This document shows, piece by piece, positions 27,712-36,393 of a DNA stretch of 64,000 nucleotides. A program made the translations under genes and the position numbers. The stretch spans positions 640,358 through 704,357 of the forward strand of contig KB235926.1 in the NCBI GenBank assembly GCA_000332255.1, in the 5' to 3' direction. Origin of the DNA: a cyanobacterium PCC 7702 (GTDB lineage Bacteria; Cyanobacteriota; Cyanobacteriia; Cyanobacteriales; Nostocaceae). Position 1 is the stretch's first letter, and every line of letters begins with the position of its first letter. The notes under the pieces were generated by a model, which had not been told where the DNA came from, ran no database searches, and saw only the letters and a program-made list of their open reading frames with translations.

Positions 27712-27744
27712 GTACCGGTTTGCCCTTTTAAATTTAACCGGTAC
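27712..27744. repeat. Perfect 9-bp inverted repeat upstream of acs
   Basis: GTACCGGTT (27712-27720) and AACCGGTAC (27736-27744) flank a 15-base spacer. It lies 99 bases upstream of the acs start and 13 bases past the end of the aquaporin remnant. It may be a regulator-binding site for acs or a weak terminator; no T-tract follows on either strand. Confidence 0.5.
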
Positions 27745-27756
27745 CGTATTTTAGCA

Positions 27757-28236
27757 TTAGAGAGTGGTCGTTTTAGCTGTAACTCTGTCTACCCACAACT
27801 TGCTCTCCCGATTCACCCAGAACTCGCGTATAAAACAACCCAAAGCAACCACACTTGCCGAAATAATTCTACCGCAGCAAGGACCAGTACTGCGAGCAGG
27901 ATTAACAGACAAGTTGGTAATGGGAGTGCTAATCAAATGAACGAGGGCGAGCGCTAAACCAATAGCCAGGAGTGCAAAATCCTTGGGAGCACGACCATCG
28001 GTGGAACCTAAAATCACAATCACAAAAACAAAAATTAGCGCAACCTCTGCAACCAAGCAAGCAGTCAAAGAATAACCTTCAGGAGAATGCACGCCAAAAC
28101 CATTTGTCGCCAGCAGATTAGAACCAGAAAGTGTAAACCCTGGTTTTCCTATTGCTATTAAATAAATTAGACCTACAGCAACTATTGCTTCCAACACCAG
28201 AGCAACTATAAATTGGTATGAAAATGTTTCTTTCCG
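27757..28236 (-). pseudogene. 5'-truncated aquaporin Z remnant
   Basis: The frame reads from '[20 protein letters not shown]' through '[20 protein letters not shown]', '[17 protein letters not shown]' and '[17 protein letters not shown]', the second half of an AqpZ water channel including the second NPA box with its following Arg. The first half with the first NPA box is missing; a stop lies directly upstream in this frame. After 'NPARSTGP' the sequence no longer resembles the last helix, whereas another frame gives 'RQVWLLWVV', suggesting a frameshift. Without the first half-channel it cannot form a pore. Confidence 0.82.
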
Positions 28237-28395
28237 TTACGTAAATAGCGAAATAAATTAGGGTAAGTATACAAAAAATAAATAAGAAAATGATAATAAT
28301 TTTATCAGAAACTTTGTCCTGATATTGAGAGTAAGAGCATTGATTTGGACATGAAACTATGTAGTAGAATAACTTCATTTACCGTTGCATAAGGC

Positions 28396-28483
28396 TTGAC
28401 AAAAAACTTTGTTTTTGAAATTCTCAATTTTATTAATGCAATTGCCTCTAATTTTTGCTAGTGGGATTTTCCACTAGCTTTTT
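28396..28483 (+). ncRNA. Possible small RNA with its own terminator
   Basis: TTGACA at 28396-28401 could be a -35 box; the -10 at normal spacing (AATTCT, 28419) is weak. About 55 bases on lies a near-ideal intrinsic terminator: GCTAGTGG (28457-28464), loop GATTTT, CCACTAGC (28471-28478) and TTTTT. No plus-strand gene ends upstream, so a free-standing short transcript is the simplest reading. Purely a prediction. Confidence 0.35.
28457..28483 (+). terminator. Intrinsic terminator, 8-bp perfect stem plus T5
   Basis: GCTAGTGG / CCACTAGC with a 6-base loop followed by TTTTT on the plus strand. No recognised plus-strand gene lies directly upstream; the nearest downstream gene begins at 28620. On the minus strand it is not followed by a T-tract. 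Confidence 0.75.
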
Positions 28484-28619
28484 GCTTGAGTTTGGCTAGC
28501 AGTATACCGTTGCACATCCTTTGCATATTGTTTGACAACTAACTTTTTATTCCCATAATTTATGTTATGTTTGAAAAGACTTTCTGCTCGAGCTGTATCT
28601 ATGCATACAACTGAAGAAT

Positions 28620-29615
28620 ATGCAACCAGACATCAATCCACACAACTCATTAGTTAGCGTGATTGTACCGATTTACAATCGCTCAAAATATCTTAAAGAA
28701 GCAATAGCAAGTGCCCTCAATCAAACCTATAAAAATATTGAAATTATCGTGACTGATGATTGCAGCAGTGAAAATCCTCAAGCAATTGTTGCATCTTTTC
28801 AAGATCCGCGAATTCGATTTCGACGAAATGCTAAAAATTTAGGAGTAGCTCAAAATATTATCGCTGCTGTTAATGAAGGACGCGGAAAATACATTGCCAG
28901 TTTGAACGACGATGATATCTGGAACGAGGATTTTTTAGAAAAACTTGTTCCCCACCTTGATGCTAATCCAGAATTAGTTTTGGCTTTCAGCGACCATTAC
29001 ATTATAGATAGCAATGGCAACATCGATTTGAAAGCAACAGAACAATGCAGTCGCCTTTGGAAGCGAAACAAGTTAAAACAAGGAATATATCAACCTTTTT
29101 ATAAAATCGGTTTGGTGTATCAAGCGATACCAAGCGCAGTGGCGGCCGTGATTCGCAAAGATGCTATCGATTGGAAAAATTTTCCACCTCAAGCCGGACC
29201 CTTTTGGGATTTATACTTGACTTATCTTGCTTGTCAAACTGGTGGTGGCGCGTACTATTATCCGCAAAGACTGAGTAAATATCGAGTACATCCACTTGCT
29301 GAAACAATGATTATTGGCAGTCAAGACGCTCAAGCTAAAATCAGAGGAGCAAAGGCAAGTATATTTTGTTTTCGGCAGTTTATGGAAGACGAACACTTGC
29401 AGCAATACCGCGACTATTTCCGAAAAAAGTGGTTGCATGCACGCACAACTTTGGGAATCGGACTGCTCAAAACCGAACAGGTACTAAAAGCGCGATCGCT
29501 GCTTTTGCATACCTTCAGTCAACAAAAATTTAACCTCAGAACCCTAATAGCATTAATATTAAGTTACATACCCCAATCTGTGACGCGAAAATTGCTATTA
29601 AGCGCCAGATCCTAG
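28620..29615 (+). CDS. Family 2 glycosyltransferase
   Basis: The 331-residue enzyme has a GT-A fold start '[18 protein letters not shown]', nucleotide-binding '[18 protein letters not shown]' and the metal-binding '[16 protein letters not shown]' (DxD). Sugar donor and acceptor cannot be deduced. No membrane segment is obvious, and the C-terminal 100 residues are helical. It stands alone apart from the convergent moaC, which its stop overlaps by 3-4 bases. Confidence 0.9.
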   Translation: MQPDINPHNSLVSVIVPIYNRSKYLKEAIASALNQTYKNIEIIVTDDCSSENPQAIVASFQDPRIRFRRNAKNLGVAQNIIAAVNEGRGKYIASLNDDDIWNEDFLEKLVPHLDANPELVLAFSDHYIIDSNGNIDLKATEQCSRLWKRNKLKQGIYQPFYKIGLVYQAIPSAVAAVIRKDAIDWKNFPPQAGPFWDLYLTYLACQTGGGAYYYPQRLSKYRVHPLAETMIIGSQDAQAKIRGAKASIFCFRQFMEDEHLQQYRDYFRKKWLHARTTLGIGLLKTEQVLKARSLLLHTFSQQKFNLRTLIALILSYIPQSVTRKLLLSARS

Positions 29616-30112
29616 GTGCAAAAATAGTCTCCTGATTTTCCCCCAGTTTTGCTTATCAATTGAATGCATTCAATTTGCATTGACTTTTGCAAAGCTTTGG
29701 CCATATCGTATAAAGTTAAAGCTGCCACAGCCACAGCGGTTAAAGCTTCCATTTCTACACCAGTTTCAGCCTTAGTTTTCACTGTCGCTTGAATTTGGTA
29801 ACCGGGAAGTAAAGGATCGGGTAGGACAAGCACTTCTATTTTCTGTAGCGGTAAAGAATGGCAAAGAGGAATTAAATTAGCCGTTTGTTTAGCCGCCATA
29901 ATTCCTGCTAGTCTTGCAGTTGCCAGAACGTCACCTTTAGGAGTATTTCCAGCTTGAATAGCTGCAAAGGTTTCTGGTAACATGCGCACCCTACCAGCAG
30001 CTACCGCTTCCCGGAGAGTTGGTACTTTTGCAGATACGTCCACCATTTGCGCTTGTCCCTCACTATCTAAATGAGAGAGGGGAAATGAAAATTGAGAATT
30101 TTCTTGTGTCAT
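29612..30112 (-). CDS. moaC: Cyclic pyranopterin monophosphate synthase
   Basis: MoaC converts the MoaA product to cPMP in molybdenum-cofactor synthesis. The 166-residue protein shows the family blocks '[19 protein letters not shown]', '[21 protein letters not shown]', '[10 protein letters not shown]', 'KTGVEMEAL'-type '[13 protein letters not shown]', and the C-terminal '[10 protein letters not shown]'. No other mo genes are nearby. Its 3' end overlaps the glycosyltransferase stop on the other strand. Confidence 0.97.
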   Translation of the reverse strand: MTQENSQFSFPLSHLDSEGQAQMVDVSAKVPTLREAVAAGRVRMLPETFAAIQAGNTPKGDVLATARLAGIMAAKQTANLIPLCHSLPLQKIEVLVLPDPLLPGYQIQATVKTKAETGVEMEALTAVAVAALTLYDMAKALQKSMQIECIQLISKTGGKSGDYFCT

Positions 30113-30152
30113 TGGGTAATGATGTGTTAAGATAGAGTCTCGTGATCGATAA

Positions 30153-30226
30153 GGGCGTGTAGCTCAGTGGACTAGAGCACGTGGCTACGGACCACGGTGT
30201 CGGGGGTTCGAATCCCTCCTCGCCCG
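30153..30226 (+). tRNA. tRNA-Arg(ACG)
   Basis: A full cloverleaf is readable: acceptor GGGCGTG/CTCGCCC (one T-T mismatch), D stem GCTC/GAGC, anticodon stem CGTGG/CCACG with loop CTACGGA giving anticodon ACG, a 5-base variable loop, and T arm GGGGG-TTCGAAT-CCCTC. Discriminator G. CCA is not encoded. The A34 would be edited to inosine to read CGN arginine codons. Confidence 0.97.
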
Positions 30227-30334
30227 TTAGGGACAAAAAGCAATCTTCGCAGCAGTAACTGTAAATTGTAGCATTCGCTTGGCTGTAATGCTATAAATCT
30301 CAGGAATCTACCCAAGCTATCTCCCGCGATCGCT

Positions 30335-31531
30335 ATGAAACTAAGTTTGTGCATGATTGTTAAAGATGAAGAACGAACATTACCCAAATGTTTGAGCAGC
30401 GTCAAAAATGTGGTAGATGAAATGGTAGTTGTAGATACCGGTTCCCGCGATCGCACCCCTTACATAGCTCAGAAATTTGGAGCGCGAGTATACCATTTTC
30501 AATGGTGCAATGACTTTAGTGCTGCCAGAAATGCAGCTTTAAAATACGTTACCGGGGAGTGGATCCTGGTTTTAGATGCTGATGAAACCCTGACGCAGAA
30601 AATAGTACCTCAGTTAAAACAAGCAATTAACACACTAGACGAATATCTGCTCATCAACCTGGTTCGACAAGAAGTAGGTGCGGCGCAATCTCCCTACTCC
30701 ATGGTGTCTCGCCTGTTTCGCAACCATCCCCAAATTTGCTTTTCCCGCCCATACCACGCCCTAGTAGATGATAGCATCAGCGAAATTCTCCGCCAAGAAC
30801 CCCACTGGCAAGTAGGTTATCTATCAGGTACGGCAATCCTGCACTACGGCTATCAAAAAGATATTATCACCCAAAACAACAAATACGCCAAAGCCCAAAA
30901 GGCAATGGAAGAATTTCTCGCAGCTCATCCCGGCGATCCCTACGTTTGCAGTAAGTTAGGTGCTCTATACGTAGAAATTGGAAAGATAACCGAAGGAGTG
31001 GACTTACTAACCAAAGGAGTTGCAGCTGCTCAACAAAACTACGAAATCTTATACGAACTTTACTATCACTTAGGCATTGCCTACAGTCGTTTGCAAAATC
31101 CCAAACAGGCTATTATTTACTATCAAGCTGCCATTAAATTACCCATTTACCCGCTGCTGAAACTAGGAGCATACAACAATCTGGGTAATTTGCTCAAAGA
31201 CAGTGGCGATCTCAAAGGCGCAAAGACGTGTTACGAAACAGCTTTGAAAATAGATCCGAATTTTGCCACAGGACATTACAATCTAGGCATGACTCTCAAA
31301 GCAATGGGTCTATTAACAGAAGCGATCGCATCGTACCAAAAAGCAATAGCCTTGAACCCAAACAACGCAGAAGCTTATCAAAACTTAGGAGTAGTACTGC
31401 TAAAAGTTGGTCGCCAACAGGACAGTTTATTAGCCTTTCGCCAAGCGATCGCCTTGCATGAAAAACACAACCCCGAAGAAGCACGACGATTGCGTCAAGG
31501 ATTGCAAGAAATCGGATTACTGCAGGACTAA
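30335..31531 (+). CDS. Family 2 glycosyltransferase fused to TPR repeats
   Basis: Residues 1-100 carry the GT2 signature 'SLCMIVKDEERTLPKCLSSV', 'VVVDTGSRDRTPYIA' and 'WILVLDADET' (DxD). From about residue 190 to 390 there are five to six TPR units, such as 'YELYYHLGIAYSRLQNPKQA' and 'ATGHYNLGMTLKAMGLLTEA'. This SunS-like GT2 plus TPR layout is common in cyanobacteria and suggests a peptide or protein substrate, though this is inference. ATG follows the tRNA by 108 bases. Confidence 0.92.
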   Translation: MKLSLCMIVKDEERTLPKCLSSVKNVVDEMVVVDTGSRDRTPYIAQKFGARVYHFQWCNDFSAARNAALKYVTGEWILVLDADETLTQKIVPQLKQAINTLDEYLLINLVRQEVGAAQSPYSMVSRLFRNHPQICFSRPYHALVDDSISEILRQEPHWQVGYLSGTAILHYGYQKDIITQNNKYAKAQKAMEEFLAAHPGDPYVCSKLGALYVEIGKITEGVDLLTKGVAAAQQNYEILYELYYHLGIAYSRLQNPKQAIIYYQAAIKLPIYPLLKLGAYNNLGNLLKDSGDLKGAKTCYETALKIDPNFATGHYNLGMTLKAMGLLTEAIASYQKAIALNPNNAEAYQNLGVVLLKVGRQQDSLLAFRQAIALHEKHNPEEARRLRQGLQEIGLLQD

Positions 31532-31561
31532 GCGCTTGCTCGCACTCTGAGCGCGATCGCT

Positions 31562-31777
31562 CTAGGAAACAAGAAAAAAAGCCACAGCTATCACACTGCA
31601 AATCAAAGCAAAAATAACAGCATGTTCCACTTTACTGCTAATAATACCTACAGCTGTTGATACAGCAATAACAATAACAAATGAAGACACCTTGATTATA
31701 TTTTCAGATCGCCAATCAATCAACGTATCGTCAACAGCCGTTGCCGTGATATTTATCAAAGCTTGTTGCCAATGCAT
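31562..31777 (-). CDS. Small membrane protein of unknown function, 71 aa
   Basis: The product begins 'MHWQQALINITATAVDDTLIDW' and has two hydrophobic helices (about 28-45 and 50-69). An AGGA lies about 11 bases upstream of the ATG at 31777; a start at 31804 would add 9 residues. It precedes nothing on its strand and converges on the GT2-TPR gene. No family recognised. Confidence 0.55.
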   Translation of the reverse strand: MHWQQALINITATAVDDTLIDWRSENIIKVSSFVIVIAVSTAVGIISSKVEHAVIFALICSVIAVAFFLVS

Positions 31778-31848
31778 AGTTCTTGAAATCCTAGGGTAAT
31801 TCAACAGTCAAGCAGAAGTTTCTACTTGACCGGTTGCACTCAACTAAG

Positions 31849-32334
31849 TCAGCGTGGCGTTGGTTGAGCTACTGTAGCTTTGACAACCACATTTTTAACA
31901 CCCTTGATTTCCTTAGCCAAAGGAGCAATCTTATTTAGCTCCTGCTGATTGGTCACGGTTCCTCCAACAGTAACGGTACCATCTTTAGTAGCTGCAACTG
32001 TTAAACTACTTCTGGGAATATTCGCCTCTAGTTTCGAACGCACTTCGCTGGCAATATCGCCCTGCGCTCTATTTGCACTGCTACCGCTATTAAGTGCATC
32101 ATTACGCTGTTCGCGAGCGCGAATATCCTGATTGAGCTGTCTTCTGCGCAATTCGCTTTGAGCATCTTGTTGCGCAGCTTTGGTTTCTCCAGCACTAGGT
32201 ACTTCAGTATTAGCTACATTGGCATTATTAGGTGCTGTCTCGCTGGTTCTGGAAGGATTATTGGTACAAGCAGCAGTCAAGACTAAAAGACTGCTAATCA
32301 ACAAGAAAGATAACTTTTTCATCGGTCGCATCAT
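31849..32334 (-). CDS. BON-domain lipoprotein
   Basis: The 161-residue product has a lipoprotein signal ending in the lipobox 'LTAAC', a charged linker rich in Gln/Arg ('AQSELRRRQLNQDIRAREQR'), and a BON domain (about 90-155) with 'IASEVRSKLEANIPRSSLTV', 'GTVTVGGTVTNQQEL' and 'VKNVVVKATV'. BON domains bind phospholipid or envelope surfaces, as in OsmY (recalled). It lies downstream of the stress-protein locus on the same strand and is likely membrane-anchored. Several in-frame ATGs exist at the start. Confidence 0.9.
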   Translation of the reverse strand: MMRPMKKLSFLLISSLLVLTAACTNNPSRTSETAPNNANVANTEVPSAGETKAAQQDAQSELRRRQLNQDIRAREQRNDALNSGSSANRAQGDIASEVRSKLEANIPRSSLTVAATKDGTVTVGGTVTNQQELNKIAPLAKEIKGVKNVVVKATVAQPTPR

Positions 32335-32365
32335 TTGTACTCACGTGGAACTGAAATGTTTGTAA

Positions 32366-33883
32366 TTAGATAGTTTCGTTTCGACGATCGACAATGGTGA
32401 CCTTGGCGTCTTCTTGAGTGACCTGACGTACCCGAGCGTCAAAAATATCGAAATCTTCAATACCCCAGCGCTTCAAAATAGCTTCTGCACGACGAATTTG
32501 CTCATCGGTACCATTGACCGCAACTAAATAATCGCCTTTGTGGAAGCGATCGCTGTAAACTCGCGCTCGATTTTCGGGAATACCCAAACCGACCAGCGCT
32601 CCGACTAAACTTCCAGCAGCTGCACCAGCTGCACCACCGGTAACGGTTGTTGCCAAAGCAGTAGCTATAGCACCACCTGCTATTACCGGTCCTACTCCTG
32701 GAATAGCTAAAGTTCCCAAACCAACCAACAAACCTCCTAAACCGCCTAGCGCTGCACCTGTTACCGCTCCAGCTTTTGCACCTTCATCCGCTTGATTGCC
32801 AACACCCACATTTCTATCTACACCAGCAATCTGGTCGCTATCATTACCATGCTTGCCAATTAAAGAAACTTGGTCCATCGGAAAACCCGCATCCCGCAGT
32901 TCGCTCAGCGCTGCTTCTACACCTCGACGATGAGAAAACGCACCTACAGCTGTTTTTGTTGTGTGGGATGTTGACGTTGACACTGCTATTGGATCGTAAA
33001 CTTCCCAACCTTGAATTCCGTGACCGCTCAAAATTGCAGCAGCACGGTCGATATCTGCGTCTTTACCTCTGACAGCTACCACATAATCGCCGTGGTGGAT
33101 GCGTTCGTTGTAGAAGTGGAAACGATGCTGTTGCAACCCTAAGTTCAAATCCTCCAGGCGATCGCCTACAATCACACCAGGAAACACTTTTTGTCGTACA
33201 TCAGCAGAAGACCTGTGAATCAAACAAATCTGGTTGAGAGGAAAACCATTTGCTCGCAGCTGAGCAATTGCTGCTTGTACATCCTCCCAGCGGGAGAAAT
33301 AACCGATGGCGTATCTGGTAGCAATACCATCGCCGCGACTTGGTGCATCGTAAACATCTAACTCTTCAATTCCTCGACGTCTGAGAATTTCTTCTGCTGT
33401 GGCAATTTCCGTCTCGGTACCATCTACCATAACCAAGTAGTGTCCTCGCCTTACCCTTTCGTTGTAAATTCTCGCTCGCTCTTCGGGAATTCCCAAACCA
33501 ATCAAAGCTCCCAGGAAACCACCAGCTACTGCTCCAAATTCCAGCTCCTGCTAAAGTTGTAGCTAAAGCCGTTGCAGCTGCTCCAGCGAGCATGATCGGT
33601 CCGATTCCAGGAATAGCTAAAGTACCCAGACCAATCAACAAACCGGTTAATCCCCCTAAAACTCCCCCAGAAGCAGCTCCTACAGCACTACTTTCATCAG
33701 CTTTATTGCCAATACGCTCTGTTACTTCAGCTCCAGCAATTTCATCTTCCCCCTCTGCGTTGCGCAGCACTACAGATACTCTGTCCATGGGAAAACCAGT
33801 ATCTCTCAATTCTTGTAGAGCTGCTTCTGCATCGCGGCGACTGGAAAAAACCCCACCGCGCGTCTGTTTATGTTTACAACCAT
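32366..33883 (-). pseudogene. Frameshifted three-unit YflT-like general stress protein
   Basis: The intact 3' part (32366-33505 frame) contains two units ending 'RARIYNERVRRGHYLVMVDG' style blocks, including a Gly/Ala-rich hinge 'GGLGGLLVGLGTLAIPGVG'. A further N-terminal unit is in other frames: ATG at 33883 begins 'MVVNINRRAVG', then a base lost in GGGGTTTTTT near 33850 moves it to 'VFSSRRDAEAALQEL', and an extra T near 33538 breaks 'LAGAGIGAVAGG'. With both repaired the protein would be about 505 residues. YflT-type domains are linked to general stress in Bacillus (recalled). The 379-residue downstream frame might still be expressed. Confidence 0.75.
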
Positions 33884-34144
33884 ACCTGACCTACTGTTTC
33901 CAAAATTACTTTTATGTGCAAAAATATTGCAGCTACCTGCCTAATTATTTACTCATTTATTGATTGATAATTCCTCGCTCAACGGACATAATCTGTATCT
34001 GTCAAAAGAAGAAATATTATCTATCTCAAAAGAAAGAGACGAATATTTTTATAAAAATAAAAAAAATAGGGTAAATTTTTGTATCTCCCAAACTTTGGTT
34101 TAAAAAACCCTATTCGGCTTTCAGTTTTTTTAATACCGCATCCT

Positions 34145-35038
34145 CTAGAATTTACTCTTTTCCGCTTCTTGTTGCGCCGCCTTGCTATACTGTTGATACA
34201 ACTTAGTCCGAATTTGAGCTTCTTTGTAACGAATATTTTGAGGCGATACTTGACTCATCAAATCTGAAGCTCTTTGCCAGTTTGCAGCTATTTCTAACCA
34301 TTGAGTTGCACTTTTAGCTGTTTTTCCAGCAGCAGCAGCTTGATTAGCAATTCGTACAGCTTCTAAAAAGATATCGTCTTTTAGCAAATTAGAACTAGGA
34401 GATATAGCTTGCGAAGAATATTGTTTTTTTGGTAATACTTTAGGAGATATAGCTTGCGAAGAACCTTGTTTTTTCGGTAATACTTGATGCCAGGAAAATC
34501 TTGGGTAAATAAAAACGTAACCAGCCGAGATTGTTAAAAGTAAAAACAAGCCCAAACTCAGAGGGGGAAAAAATCTTTTTTCAGCTGATTTGTGGTAATA
34601 ATTGTTATTAATTAATATCGGACGATTTTTGGCTAATTCTATTTTTTTGTCTTGAAAATCTTTCAGCAATTGGTGCAAAAGGCTAGGTTGTTTTAATATA
34701 ATCTTCTCAGACCACAAAAGCTGATTTTCTGGATCGCGGTTAATTTCATCTAGCCATAACAATTGCTGTTCGCGCACGATACGACTGTTGATTTTAACTG
34801 TGCGAATATTGCGAGGTGCAATGGACTCTAGAATTTCCCGCACTTGATTTACTAAAGTAGTTCGTTCTAGTTGATCTATAGTCTGGGCTTCACAAAGAAG
34901 TTGCAAAACACCATCTTCAAACACAGCTCTAGTCCTCACACCAGAACGGGCTAATCTTTCATTCAAGATTTGAATAATGGCAGCAACGCTACCGCGACGT
35001 GCCTGCCAAGTGATATCATTTGTTCTGTTAACTATCAT
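34145..35038 (-). CDS. Single-pass membrane protein with 15-aa tandem duplication
   Basis: The 297-residue protein has a cytoplasmic N-terminal domain (1-160, beginning 'MIVNRTNDITWQARRGSVAA'), one membrane helix near 163-182 ('LSLGLFLLLTISAGYVFIY'), and an extracytoplasmic C-terminal part with helical repeats ('AVRIANQAAAAGKTAKSATQ'). Just after the helix a 15-residue unit, VLPKKQxSSQAISPx, occurs twice in tandem (DNA 34397 and 34442, 45 bases apart). I recognise no named family. Confidence 0.7.
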   Translation of the reverse strand: MIVNRTNDITWQARRGSVAAIIQILNERLARSGVRTRAVFEDGVLQLLCEAQTIDQLERTTLVNQVREILESIAPRNIRTVKINSRIVREQQLLWLDEINRDPENQLLWSEKIILKQPSLLHQLLKDFQDKKIELAKNRPILINNNYYHKSAEKRFFPPLSLGLFLLLTISAGYVFIYPRFSWHQVLPKKQGSSQAISPKVLPKKQYSSQAISPSSNLLKDDIFLEAVRIANQAAAAGKTAKSATQWLEIAANWQRASDLMSQVSPQNIRYKEAQIRTKLYQQYSKAAQQEAEKSKF

Positions 35039-35208
35039 TGGTAATTTGACAATCGTAATTCAACCTTGGTTAGTTAAAAGATGAATAAAGATTTTTTTAG
35101 GCTCGTGCTGGATGCAATCAAGCCTGTTCACGATTGTATGAGTAAAATATTATCTTGCCAATAAAGTTTTTTGCCGAAATAGCGGAGAATTTTGGGTAAA
35201 AAATTTAA

Positions 35209-35943
35209 CTATCGAAAAAATTCCAGATGATAGCGATACAATGCGACCGGGCGAGAACGAGCTTGAAAATAATTTGGGTCTTGAGGTGAAAGGTAGACTG
35301 CAGTGACTTGCTGTGCTTCCACGGTCGGATGCGAAGTTGGTAATTTGCGGTAAGCAGTTGTAGATTCTACAAAGTTAAAGTAGGGATATCTGCCACCTTT
35401 AAATAACTGTTGAAAAACTTCTGTAGCGATAAATCTACCGTCAACTGTAGTCTCGGTAGCGCGAGCGGAAACAATAGAAACAAGTTGGCGATCGCCAGCC
35501 AAAAACGTAATTTGACGATTGGGGGAATGGGGATCTATCTTCACCGCCAATACAGCAGCATCGCCCAAATAAGCTCGTGCTAAATTTAAGCTATTAAATA
35601 GCCTATCTGCCACTATTGTTGATTTGCCAGCTTTGTTGTTTTGCACGAATCGAACCGAAAATGTCACAGGAACCTGGAGATATTGGCGATTACCTTCAAA
35701 TCCCGGTGTCACAATTTCAGGAGCCAAAGGTGCAACTAAATCTACAAGCGTACTTTTTACCAGCCAATCTCCTAGCATCCAATCAGGATAAGTTAAATCT
35801 CCCACTGCTGGTCGAACAAAAGTAATTTTTTGCCATGCAGGAAAATTCTCTAAACGCTCCGCTAATTCTCCCGCACAGGCTATTTGTTTACCCCACAGCA
35901 AAAATAGGCAAATTAAGCACAAACTGCAAATAATTCTAAGCAC
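35209..35943 (-). CDS. Secreted conserved cyanobacterial protein (DUF6816-like)
   Basis: The 244-residue product has a clear signal peptide ('MLRIICSLCLICLFLLWGKQ', cleavage near 'ACAGE'), then 'LAERLENFPAWQKITFVRPAV', 'LTYPDWMLGDWLV' and the C-terminal 'YFQARSRPVALYRYHLEF'. The 'YPDWMLGDWLV' block is typical of a thylakoid-lumen family shared by cyanobacteria and plants, which I recall as DUF6816. Function unknown. It precedes none of its neighbours in a tight operon but follows the 138-aa gene by 13 bases. Confidence 0.7.
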   Translation of the reverse strand: MLRIICSLCLICLFLLWGKQIACAGELAERLENFPAWQKITFVRPAVGDLTYPDWMLGDWLVKSTLVDLVAPLAPEIVTPGFEGNRQYLQVPVTFSVRFVQNNKAGKSTIVADRLFNSLNLARAYLGDAAVLAVKIDPHSPNRQITFLAGDRQLVSIVSARATETTVDGRFIATEVFQQLFKGGRYPYFNFVESTTAYRKLPTSHPTVEAQQVTAVYLSPQDPNYFQARSRPVALYRYHLEFFR

Positions 35944-35956
35944 GGCAATTTAGAAG

Positions 35957-36373
35957 TTAATCATTACCAAGATTTAACAACGGTGCGGGTCGCCAAACTT
36001 CTCCATACTGCTTTTGCAAAGCAAACCAAGCTTCTACTTGTCCTGGTTCGTATTCACCAGGTTTACCCCATTGTAAGAACAAGCTTAATGCTGGCTTTTG
36101 CATATCATCTAAAAAGCGGATAGCATAGGTAGTAAAGTTACCTCGCTTGGCTTGACCCGTTTCAAATTTCACTTGTGCAATCAAATCCATATTCAAATGA
36201 AATTCAAAACCTTCCGCATGCATATTTGCATATTTACCTTGAGGCAATTGTGCGTAAAATAGCTTTTGTAGTTTCCCCCGCACTTCTAAAACTGCTGCGG
36301 CGCTAGTAACGATGATGCGCAGCGTTCCCAGAGATTCACAAGCTGTCAAAAATTCTTTTAGAGTTGGTGCCAT
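35957..36373 (-). CDS. Conserved protein, possible heme-utilisation (HutX/ChuX) fold
   Basis: The 138-residue soluble protein starts 'MAPTLKEFLTACESLGTLRI' and contains 'GFEFHLNMDLIAQVKFETG', 'YAIRFLDDMQKPALSLFLQW' and 'GQVEAWFALQKQYGEVW'. The strand order and the phrase 'IRFLD...LSLFLQW' recall the HutX/ChuX heme-binding family, but the resemblance is weak. The start at 36373 is set by GAAGGA about 11 bases upstream; an upstream start at 36415 would overlap the exchanger gene. Transcribed downstream of the CAX-like gene with 20 bases between. Confidence 0.6.
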   Translation of the reverse strand: MAPTLKEFLTACESLGTLRIIVTSAAAVLEVRGKLQKLFYAQLPQGKYANMHAEGFEFHLNMDLIAQVKFETGQAKRGNFTTYAIRFLDDMQKPALSLFLQWGKPGEYEPGQVEAWFALQKQYGEVWRPAPLLNLGND

Positions 36374-36393
36374 TTGTTTTTTATCCTTCGTTA

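Noticed and set aside
34397..34490. Direct repeat that could suggest a CRISPR-like array
   Set aside because: Only two copies, in frame within a coding region, 45 bases apart with no spacer; it is a coding duplication.
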